Source of the DNA: Lachnospiraceae bacterium
GTDB lineage: Bacteria > Bacillota > Clostridia > Lachnospirales > Lachnospiraceae
Direction: 5' to 3'
Length of the DNA: 6,130 nt
Assembly (NCBI GenBank): GCA_019424135.1
Contig: JAHYZZ010000012.1
Span: 1 to 6,130 of the forward strand
Shown: positions 1 through 5,476 of the stretch, in pieces
Layout of the letters: every line of letters begins with the position of its first letter
Position numbering within the stretch: position 1 is the first letter of the stretch
The notes under the pieces: model-generated
What the model was told of the DNA's origin: nothing
Database searches by the model: none
Seen by the model: the letters and a program-made list of their open reading frames with translations, nothing else
Made by a program: the position numbers and the translations under genes

Positions 1-23
1 TCTACGTCCTGTTTTGCCTGTTT

Positions 24-800
24 TTACTCTGCCAAAAGGTTTCGAAGGACTTCTTCTACGGAATCGGTCACTGCGTCGGCGTATCGTTCGATGCCAGGAG
101 CGCCGTCTTTCATGGCATAGCCGGTGCCGGCGAATTGCAACATTTCGGTATCGTTGTACTGATCACCAAAAGCGATGCATTCTTCGGGAAGGACGCCTAA
201 GCAGGCGGCCAGTTTTTTTAATGCAGCACCTTTGTTGGCGCCGGGAGCAATGAAGTCTACCCATAGATTGCCGGAAGTGACTGCCTTGATCTCATTTCCG
301 AATTTTTCCTGAAAATAGGGAAGAAGATTGGTGGTGCCGTGAAAATCGCAGGCAGCCAGCTTCAGGAAGGGTTCCTGGATGGTGGAGAGGTCTTCGCAGT
401 AATGAATGTCGTTGTGCAGGTCTTCTCTTAAGTGGCGAATGAACTCCTGGCTGGTAGAATCTGTATAACAGTGGCTCTCGCAGGACAGGAGGGTGTGGCA
501 ATTCCCGAAATCTTTGGATGCTTGGATGATTCGAAGGCCCAGATCCCGTCGGATAATGCCCTTGGAGATCACCTTCCCTTTGCAGACACAAAGAGAGCCG
601 TTTTCAGCAATATAAGAAATTTCGTCCTTTACAGGAGCAAAGAGGCAGCGTTGACTGTAGAGCTGGCGGCCACTCGCTGCCGCAAAATGAATTCCCTTTT
701 CTTTTAAACGGAGGATCAGATCAAATACCTCCGGATTGATTTCCTGTGCTCCATCCCTTAATAATGTGCCGTCCAAATCGCTTGCGATTAGTCTTATCAT
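24..800 (-). CDS. Cof-type HAD-superfamily sugar-phosphatase-like hydrolase
   Basis: This complete 258-residue protein is a haloacid-dehalogenase phosphatase of the Cof/YidA type (C2 cap), a family that dephosphorylates small phosphorylated metabolites such as sugar phosphates in the cytoplasm. All four HAD motifs are visible: DLDGTLL with the nucleophile Asp8 and acid/base Asp10, AASGR with Ser43, Lys190 in GANKG, and GDQYND with Asp213 and Asp217 for Mg2+. ENGS near residues 66-69 and the terminal VTDSVEE are also typical of Cof proteins. Residues of about 84-185 form the substrate-selecting cap. The length is normal for the family (about 260-270). The start is supported by AAAGGAGA at 809-816, about 8 bases upstream. 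The gene is divergent from rpiB; its own promoter is less clear, though ATTATAAT at 863-870 also reads as a -10 box on this strand, with a poor -35. The substrate cannot be deduced. Nothing recognisable lies in bases 1-23 after its stop. Confidence 0.93.
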   Translation of the reverse strand: MIRLIASDLDGTLLRDGAQEINPEVFDLILRLKEKGIHFAAASGRQLYSQRCLFAPVKDEISYIAENGSLCVCKGKVISKGIIRRDLGLRIIQASKDFGNCHTLLSCESHCYTDSTSQEFIRHLREDLHNDIHYCEDLSTIQEPFLKLAACDFHGTTNLLPYFQEKFGNEIKAVTSGNLWVDFIAPGANKGAALKKLAACLGVLPEECIAFGDQYNDTEMLQFAGTGYAMKDGAPGIERYADAVTDSVEEVLRNLLAE

Positions 801-808
801 AATCTAGT

Positions 809-816
809 CTCCTTTT
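809..816 (-). promoter_or_regulatory. Ribosome binding site of the Cof-type HAD gene
   Basis: On the minus strand this reads AAAGGAGA, with AGGAG about 8 bases before the ATG whose first base is 800. It fixes the start of the leftmost gene. Confidence 0.75.
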
Positions 817-824
817 GCTGGAAA

Positions 825-860
825 TCTGTTTTGAACTTTTATTGCGTATCTGTTCCGAAC
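825..860. repeat. 12-bp direct repeat around the rpiB promoter, possible operator
   Basis: TCTGTTTTGAAC at 825-836 is repeated as TCTGTTCCGAAC at 849-860, with 10 of 12 bases identical and start points 24 bases apart. The second copy contains the 9-bp palindrome GTTCCGAAC; the first has the same with one mismatch. Copy 1 lies just upstream of the rpiB -35 box and copy 2 lies inside the spacer between -35 and -10. This is where a transcription factor would sit to block or modulate the promoter. The protein that would bind is unknown, and the function is inferred from placement only. Confidence 0.45.
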
Positions 861-870
861 CCATTATAAT
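842..870 (+). promoter_or_regulatory. Sigma-A type promoter for the rpiB-HAD operon
   Basis: A -35 box TTGCGT at 842-847 (4 of 6 to TTGACA) is followed by a 17-base spacer and a perfect -10 box TATAAT at 865-870. Transcription would start near 877, giving a leader of about 30 bases to the ATG at 907. The short leader makes the upstream ATG at 886 an unlikely start, since it would lie only about nine bases from the transcript end. Confidence 0.75.
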
Positions 871-890
871 ATAAAAGGAAAATAAATGGA

Positions 891-898
891 AGAGAGGA
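891..898 (+). promoter_or_regulatory. Ribosome binding site deciding the rpiB start at 907
   Basis: AGAGAGGA ends 8 bases before the ATG at 907. An alternative ATG at 886 is preceded only by AGGAA at 876-880. It would add seven residues (MEERTSN) before the conserved MKIGIGNDH start of RpiB proteins. Confidence 0.7.
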
Positions 899-906
899 CA
901 TCAAAT

Positions 907-1347
907 ATGAAAATTGGGATCGGAAACGATCATGCAGCAGTGGATATGAAATTTGAGATTGTAAAGTACCTGGAGGAAGCCGGGTATGAGGTTATAAATT
1001 ATGGTACAGACACACACGATAGCTGTGATTATCCCGAATATGGTGCAAAAGTTGCCCGGGCGGTGGCAAAAGGAGAGCTGGACCGGGGAATCCTGATCTG
1101 CGGAACAGGAGTTGGGATTTCTCTGGCAGCCAATAAGATCAAGGGGATCCGTGCGGTAGTTTGCTCGGAGCCTAGTACAGCCCGCTTATCCCGGATGCAC
1201 AATGATACCAATATTCTGGCTTTTGGAGCCCGGATTGTGGGGATGGAGACGGCAAAAGACATTGTAGACGCATGGCTTGGAGCAGATTTTGAGGGCGGAC
1301 GCCATCAAAGAAGAGTGGACATGCTGATGAAACTGGAAGAAGAGTAA
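907..1347 (+). CDS. rpiB: Ribose-5-phosphate isomerase B (RpiB/LacAB family)
   Basis: This cytoplasmic enzyme interconverts ribose-5-phosphate and ribulose-5-phosphate in the non-oxidative pentose phosphate pathway; relatives also isomerise allose-6-phosphate. From the ATG at 907 it is 146 residues, matching the family (E. coli RpiB is 149), and it resembles that protein along its whole length. Visible active-site elements are Asp8-His9, DYP at 41-43, the catalytic Cys65 in ICGTGVGIS with its glycine-rich phosphate loop, His98 in RMHNDTN, the LAFGAR stretch, and GGRHQRRV near the end. The catalytic cysteine and the overall match favour RpiB over LacA, which lacks that cysteine. A longer reading from 886 is possible but has weaker support. 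The stop is 19 bases before the next gene, which has its own ribosome binding site, so the two are probably co-transcribed from the promoter at 842-870. A role in a rare-hexose pathway cannot be excluded. Confidence 0.95.
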   Translation: MKIGIGNDHAAVDMKFEIVKYLEEAGYEVINYGTDTHDSCDYPEYGAKVARAVAKGELDRGILICGTGVGISLAANKIKGIRAVVCSEPSTARLSRMHNDTNILAFGARIVGMETAKDIVDAWLGADFEGGRHQRRVDMLMKLEEE

Positions 1348-1356
1348 GGACAAAAT

Positions 1357-1364
1357 AGGAGGAG
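1357..1364 (+). promoter_or_regulatory. Ribosome binding site of the second HAD gene
   Basis: AGGAGGAG lies in the 19-base gap after rpiB and just before the ATG at 1367. It shows that the second operon gene is translated on its own. Confidence 0.75.
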
Positions 1365-1366
1365 TT

Positions 1367-1984
1367 ATGGAAGCGATCATCTTTGATGTGGACGGAACCT
1401 TGTGGGATGCAAAAGACGAGATTGTGTATTCCTGGAACAAAGCACTGGAAAAGTGGCCGCAGATCGGCCCGCGGCTGACGGGAGAAATGATGACACCGGA
1501 GCTTGGAAAATCCATGGATGAGATCATGGACGACCTTTTTCCGGAGCTTGACGATGCTAAGCAGGAGCTTTTGGCGAAGGATCTGTATCGGATCGAAAAT
1601 CAGTGGATTGAGACAGCGCCCTGCCACGTATATGAGCGAGTACCGGAAACGGTCAGAGAGCTGAGTCGCCGCTATCGTCTGATGATTGTAAGCAACAGCC
1701 AGTCTGGTTACATTGAAGCTTTTTTAAAAAATACAGGACTTGGTGAATATTTTATCGACCACCTTTGCTTTGGAGACACCCGGCGGCCCAAGGGGGAAAA
1801 TATCCGTCTGATCATGGAAAGGAATGGCATTGAGGATGCTGTGTATGTGGGAGATACACAAGGAGATGCACAGGCCTGCAAACTGGCGGATGTTCCTATG
1901 GTGTATGCTGCGTATGGATTTGGAGAGGTAGAAGGAGACTATCCGGCGATTCATAAATTTTCAGATCTGTTAGATTTGTTTTAA
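1367..1984 (+). CDS. HAD-superfamily hydrolase, phosphoglycolate-phosphatase-like (C1 cap)
   Basis: This complete 205-residue protein is a cytoplasmic HAD phosphatase of the Gph/HAD_2 type, with a helical C1 cap. That makes it a different subclass from the Cof-type protein on the left. Motif I is FDVDGTLW with nucleophile Asp7 and Asp9. Motif II is IVSNS with Ser109. Motif III is Lys142 in RRPKGENI. Motif IV is VGDTQGDAQA with Asp163 and Asp167. The helical cap occupies about residues 14-100 and is rich in acidic residues. The C-terminal YAAYGFGE is typical of Gph-like enzymes. The length is slightly short for the family but no motif is missing. It follows rpiB by 19 bases and ends just before a strong terminator, so it closes the operon. 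Its place suggests a pentose- or hexose-phosphate substrate, or clean-up of a side product of the isomerase. The exact substrate is not readable from sequence. Confidence 0.92.
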   Translation: MEAIIFDVDGTLWDAKDEIVYSWNKALEKWPQIGPRLTGEMMTPELGKSMDEIMDDLFPELDDAKQELLAKDLYRIENQWIETAPCHVYERVPETVRELSRRYRLMIVSNSQSGYIEAFLKNTGLGEYFIDHLCFGDTRRPKGENIRLIMERNGIEDAVYVGDTQGDAQACKLADVPMVYAAYGFGEVEGDYPAIHKFSDLLDLF

Positions 1985-1993
1985 AAATGCATG

Positions 1994-2038
1994 AAAAAAA
2001 GAAGCATGTGTCCCCCAAAAGGACAGATGCTTCTTTTT
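1994..2038. terminator. Bidirectional intrinsic terminator between convergent genes
   Basis: Bases 1996-2007 pair perfectly with 2027-2038 (12 bp, AAAAAGAAGCAT against its complement). After a single G-G mismatch (2008/2026), TGTCC at 2009-2013 pairs with GGACA at 2021-2025, leaving a 7-base loop. Five T at 2034-2038 serve the rpiB-HAD operon on the plus strand, and seven A at 1994-2000 become seven T for the DUF5107 gene on the minus strand. It lies between the stop codons at 1984 and 2049, so one hairpin can end transcription from both sides. Confidence 0.92.
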
Positions 2039-2048
2039 GTACAGTCAG

Positions 2049-5000
2049 CTATGCCTGCAGCATCAGAAGATGTTGAATTGCGCCCTGATATCCAGGCTGT
2101 GTTTTCAGAATGGACTTCAACTCATCGGCTGCCTTGTCTGCGTTGCCAAGTCCTAAGTTGCCAAGGGCGATCAGATAGTGACAATAGGTATCATTTCGGT
2201 CTTTTATATTGCTTGGGAAGACTTCGATTTCCGGAAGGGACACGGCAAAGTAATCATAGCCTACGTGATCAAATACATGTTTTTCCCCGAAAGAAATCAG
2301 CTGATGATAGCATTTGCGCGCAGCAGCTGTGCGCCCCAGTTTTTCATTGGCCAGTCCTTGGTAAAGGATGGTATCGGAAGGCTGGTCATTGTAGTACAGC
2401 ACACTTCCTGGTTCATCCAGTCCCACGGAAGCACGAAGAAAGCATTCTCTTGCAGTGTCAGTGGCTCCTTTCGCCTCATAAGCAAGACCCAGATAGTAGT
2501 CTGCAATGTTGTCTTGTACGTTTGGAAGCTTGCCTTCACCCAGGTTTTCCGGATAAACCTTTGTCTTTTCTAACAGGCAGATGGCTTCATCATATTGCTT
2601 GCTGTCCAGAAGCTGGATGGCTTTCTCTGTCAGAGCGTAGCGGTATTGAGCGCTGACCTTGCCTTCGCCGCCTTCCCAGGGGTGGAAACGATGGGAGGTA
2701 AGGCAGGCCAATGCCTTGTCATACTGACAGGTATTGTTCAAAAGTGTGATGTATTCTATGTACAGTGCGTCTCTGTCTTTTGCAAGATCCATACGTTCTT
2801 CCAGCAGATCCAGGCGGTCTTCATTGGAAACTCCTGCTTTGGAGCAGAGTTGATCGTATTCCAGCAAGAAGCGGGAGTATAGAGGATCCAGATCTAAAGC
2901 TTTCTTCATGGAAGAAAGAGCCTTTTCCATATTTTTTTCTCGGTTGTAGTAAGCGATGGCAAGGTTGCGGTATGCCATAGAAAATTCTGGATCTTCCGAA
3001 ATAGAAGTCTCCCAGTGGTATTTCGCTTTCGCGTACTGCTTTTTGTCGTAGAAGAGGCAGCCAAGGTAGTAATGTGCCCGTGGTGCCTTCTTAAGAGCAG
3101 TAATCGCATGGGATAAGATGATGACTTCTTCTACGCGGTTCGGGAAACAGCAGTCAGCACAGGCATCTTCACCTTTCTGGTAATATTCTTTTGCAAGAGC
3201 AGTCTGCCCGCTGCATTCACAGGTATATCCCAGATAGTAGGAAATCATCGGAGATGCATCTTCGCAGGCTGATAAAATGACACAGGCATCTTCATAGAAT
3301 CCGGCTTTGAGATAATCAAGAGCCAGCTCCAGATAATTGTGGGCAGGACGTCTCATGGCCTGCTTCCAGCTAGCCATATCATCGGACAAAAGAGCCTTTT
3401 CGTATCGGATTCCCATATCCAGAGGATCGATGGCGGCGGACTCCTGAAGGAGCGCCGAAGGATCCTGGTGAAGAGTTCGAAGGATGGCTGCTTTCAAAGT
3501 ACGAGCCTTCATATTATGCCAGTTACGGATCATAGACTGATCGATAAAGTTTTGTGCAGCATAGTAATCGCCCTTCTTACAGGACAGGCAGGCAAGCCAG
3601 TAATAGCCGCTGCTCTGATTTTCATAGCTCCAGGTAGCCTTATAAAATGCATCGAAGGCCTCGTCGTCCTTTCCGGTCATATGAAGAGCGAGTCCCAGAT
3701 TATAGTAGCATTCACCGTGATAAGGATTGGGATTTTTCCAGGTCTGTTTTTCAATGGCTTTTCGGAAATAAGGGATGCTTTCCTCAAAGTTTCCTCTGCG
3801 GTAGAGCAAAAGTCCATATGCGTTGTTTAGCCGGATGTCAGAAGGATCCCGTTTTAGTCCTTCCAGATAATAGTCTTCTGGAGCGAAGGTGGCATGACGG
3901 TACTGTTCCAGATGGAGACCGCCAAGATACAGCTCTTCGGTGGATTTCAACTGTTCCGGAGGAAGCAGAGGATCTGCTGGTTCTGGAGTAGGCTCCAGTT
4001 CCTGTGAGGCTTGAGTGTAGCTGACCAGCAAGGAACCGTCAGAATCCTTGATCGAAACAGTGCAGCCGGCAAGATCCTGGAAGGATACCGGGAAGTCCAC
4101 GTCATAGAGATCCACTGGTGAGAGTGGGGCAGTATCTGTAAACAGAACATCGTCGCCTTTTGTGACTTGAATCGTGACTTCTTGATGCTGTCCGGATGCG
4201 TAAGCTTTGATATGGCAGGAACCGTCTTCCAGCTCCATATTTACAGCTGCTTCCTTTGTGGCATTTTTTACCCGTCCCACATGCTTATATGGCATGAAAT
4301 ATTGGGTAAAAGTTTTCTCTTCCTGGGGTTTAAGCCAGGTAAAGTCCGGCTGATTGTCTGCATATACACCGGTCATCAGTTCAATGTAGGGACCGTCTTC
4401 GTCAGTCAAATTACGATCCCAGGCCTGGCCGAAATCACTGTTTCCCCAAGTCCACTGCTTTTTACCTGGAGAAATGTGGTGATCAGCCACATGAAGAAGT
4501 CCCGCATCCAGATTTTCATCGTAATTTCCAATAAAATCATAATCAGAGTGAGCCGCCATATAAGAGGTAGGAACTTTAATGTTGCGGTAGCAGGAGATAT
4601 CGATGCCCTCCGAATAATCATATTTATAATACTTCCCTGTGGCGATGGGGAAGGTGGATACGGCACGTTTTCCGTGATCCATAACGGCATGTACATCCGG
4701 TGGAAATACAGAATAGGTGTATTCGTTGACCGGGACGGCCGGGTTTGCCCACCAAAGGAAGGTCTGCGGCATATCTGTGCGATTATAGAGCTGACCTTTG
4801 ATTTCAATGTAGGATTTATCAGGATAGAGGGTAAAAGCGCCCATGCCTTTGGTTCCGTACATCTTGTCAATTTCGCTGACATAGACGGTAGCAGATCCAT
4901 CTTCATGCTCCTGGTAGAAGTAGTCTACCGGGGAATAAGTAGACGGACGGTGGTGCTGAGGCCAGTTAAATTCGATCCCACCGGAGATCCAAGGACCGGT

Positions 5001-5324
5001 AAGACCGACCAGGGCCGGCTTGATCACATGATTATAATAGACAAAATCATAGTTGTTGGTTTTATCAAAAGCCCGCTGGATTCTTCCGCCGATCTCCGGC
5101 AGGATCATAACCTTAAGATAGTCATTTTCCAGGTAAATAGCATGATAATCTACATCTTCTTTTGTGTCTGATATTTTTTCTGTGACAGGAAGAGGGTATA
5201 CCCTTCCGCTGCTGCCCTGATATGCCCGGTTTTCCAGAAACAGCGGGCTCTTTTCCGGTTTTGCAGCCGGGTAAGTCGGAATGGTTACAGTTTCTTCCCA
5301 CACATGTACGTGTTGCATCATCAT
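2049..5324 (-). CDS. DUF5107 domain protein with long C-terminal TPR array
   Basis: This complete 1091-residue protein has two parts. Residues of about 45-350 fit DUF5107, a domain of unknown activity that I associate with the galactose-mutarotase-like (sugar-binding beta-sandwich) fold. Landmarks are PEIGGRI (76-82), GGIEFNWPQHHRPST (115-129), WWANPAVPVN (191-200) and TGVYADNQPDFTWLKPQEE (318-336). A beta-rich stretch and a Pro/Glu-rich linker (about 441-460) lead to tandem TPR helices from about 484 to the end; clear units start near 484, 538, 748, 783, 940 and 1045. There is no signal peptide or membrane segment, so it should be cytoplasmic. AAGGAG at 5335-5340 supports the first of three consecutive ATG codons. 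It is divergent from an AraC regulator, which fits induction by a sugar. A glycoside-acting enzyme with a TPR scaffold or substrate platform is the best guess, but no activity can be named. The TPR part holds a duplicated GEGK loop (881-890, 924-933) and a Cys cluster (681-726). Confidence 0.9.
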   Translation of the reverse strand: MMMQHVHVWEETVTIPTYPAAKPEKSPLFLENRAYQGSSGRVYPLPVTEKISDTKEDVDYHAIYLENDYLKVMILPEIGGRIQRAFDKTNNYDFVYYNHVIKPALVGLTGPWISGGIEFNWPQHHRPSTYSPVDYFYQEHEDGSATVYVSEIDKMYGTKGMGAFTLYPDKSYIEIKGQLYNRTDMPQTFLWWANPAVPVNEYTYSVFPPDVHAVMDHGKRAVSTFPIATGKYYKYDYSEGIDISCYRNIKVPTSYMAAHSDYDFIGNYDENLDAGLLHVADHHISPGKKQWTWGNSDFGQAWDRNLTDEDGPYIELMTGVYADNQPDFTWLKPQEEKTFTQYFMPYKHVGRVKNATKEAAVNMELEDGSCHIKAYASGQHQEVTIQVTKGDDVLFTDTAPLSPVDLYDVDFPVSFQDLAGCTVSIKDSDGSLLVSYTQASQELEPTPEPADPLLPPEQLKSTEELYLGGLHLEQYRHATFAPEDYYLEGLKRDPSDIRLNNAYGLLLYRRGNFEESIPYFRKAIEKQTWKNPNPYHGECYYNLGLALHMTGKDDEAFDAFYKATWSYENQSSGYYWLACLSCKKGDYYAAQNFIDQSMIRNWHNMKARTLKAAILRTLHQDPSALLQESAAIDPLDMGIRYEKALLSDDMASWKQAMRRPAHNYLELALDYLKAGFYEDACVILSACEDASPMISYYLGYTCECSGQTALAKEYYQKGEDACADCCFPNRVEEVIILSHAITALKKAPRAHYYLGCLFYDKKQYAKAKYHWETSISEDPEFSMAYRNLAIAYYNREKNMEKALSSMKKALDLDPLYSRFLLEYDQLCSKAGVSNEDRLDLLEERMDLAKDRDALYIEYITLLNNTCQYDKALACLTSHRFHPWEGGEGKVSAQYRYALTEKAIQLLDSKQYDEAICLLEKTKVYPENLGEGKLPNVQDNIADYYLGLAYEAKGATDTARECFLRASVGLDEPGSVLYYNDQPSDTILYQGLANEKLGRTAAARKCYHQLISFGEKHVFDHVGYDYFAVSLPEIEVFPSNIKDRNDTYCHYLIALGNLGLGNADKAADELKSILKTQPGYQGAIQHLLMLQA

Positions 5325-5334
5325 AACAGTTGTT

Positions 5335-5340
5335 CTCCTT
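5335..5340 (-). promoter_or_regulatory. Ribosome binding site of the DUF5107 gene
   Basis: AAGGAG on the minus strand ends 10 bases before the ATG whose first base is 5324. The next two in-frame ATG codons (5321 and 5318) would be 13 and 16 bases away, so the first is preferred. The N-terminus therefore begins with three methionines. Confidence 0.65.
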
Positions 5341-5346
5341 TCCTAT

Positions 5347-5371
5347 CTGTTCGCTACTGTTCTTACGGTTA
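5347..5371. repeat. CTGTTC repeats with 10-base period upstream of the DUF5107 gene
   Basis: CTGTTC at 5347-5352 recurs at 5357-5362, exactly 10 bases later, and a degenerate copy CGGTTA follows at 5366-5371. Repeats one helical turn apart can mark regulator contacts on one face of the DNA. The stretch is short and its role is not established. It lies close to the start of the DUF5107 gene, so it would suit a repressor or leader function better than a distant activator site. Confidence 0.25.
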
Positions 5372-5375
5372 GGAT

Positions 5376-5405
5376 ATCACAGCAGGACAGGATGGAAAAT
5401 GTCAT
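5376..5405 (-). promoter_or_regulatory. Weak candidate promoter for the DUF5107 gene
   Basis: On the minus strand a -35-like ATGACA (5400-5405, 5 of 6 to consensus) is followed by an 18-base spacer and TGTGAT (5376-5381, 4 of 6 to TATAAT). No better pair was seen in this intergenic region. A poor -10 box would suit a promoter that needs an activator, such as the neighbouring AraC protein, but this is speculative. Confidence 0.25.
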
Positions 5406-5419
5406 AAATGATAAAAACA

Positions 5420-5448
5420 TGGACAATATTCCACTGAGGTGTTATATT
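5420..5448 (+). promoter_or_regulatory. Sigma-A type promoter for the AraC-family gene
   Basis: A -35 box TGGACA at 5420-5425 (5 of 6) is followed by a 17-base spacer and a -10 box TATATT at 5443-5448 (5 of 6). Transcription would start near 5455, leaving a short leader of about 20 bases before the ATG at 5477. The boxes are good enough for constitutive expression, as expected of a regulator. Confidence 0.65.
5425..5448. repeat. Imperfect dyad over the AraC-gene promoter, possible operator
   Basis: The arms AATAT (5425-5429) and ATATT (5444-5448), plus inner CAC (5432-5434) and GTG (5439-5441), form a 24-bp dyad in which 8 of 12 positions pair about the centre at 5436/5437. It covers the whole spacer and the -10 box of the promoter, so a bound protein would block RNA polymerase. 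Autoregulation is an inference. AraC proteins more often use direct repeats, so another regulator or chance is possible. Confidence 0.35.
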
Positions 5449-5463
5449 AAACGCAAAGAATCC

Positions 5464-5472
5464 AGGAGGTGA
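5464..5472 (+). promoter_or_regulatory. Perfect Shine-Dalgarno of the AraC-family gene
   Basis: AGGAGGTGA is a full 9-base complement to the 3' end of 16S rRNA, 4 bases before the ATG at 5477. It fixes the start of the regulator, which is open at its 3' end. Confidence 0.85.
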
Positions 5473-5476
5473 CGGC

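Noticed and set aside
833..860. GAAC and GTTC elements before rpiB as a LexA (SOS) box
   Set aside because: The Gram-positive LexA box has GAAC, four bases, then GTTC. Here the order or spacing is different.
886..906. Seven-residue N-terminal extension of RpiB from the ATG at 886
   Set aside because: The ATG at 907 has the better-spaced ribosome binding site and matches the usual RpiB start. The 886 codon would be only about nine bases from the predicted transcript start.
1991..2656. A 221-codon open frame on the plus strand after the HAD gene
   Set aside because: Its first codons form the terminator hairpin, and the rest is antisense to the TPR part of the DUF5107 gene. The translation has no family features.
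4167..5171. A 334-codon open frame on the plus strand, antisense to the DUF5107 gene
   Set aside because: It lies wholly inside a convincing gene on the other strand, and its translation shows no recognisable domain. It is most likely a shadow of the opposite reading frame.
5443..5460. Catabolite-repression (cre) site around the CG at 5452-5453
   Set aside because: Only three of the six positions left of the central CG fit the consensus, so it is too weak to call.
5281..5472. A 63-codon frame ending in the TGA of the AraC ribosome binding site, possible leader peptide
   Set aside because: It starts inside the DUF5107 gene and upstream of the predicted promoter at 5420-5448, so the regulator's transcript would not contain its start.
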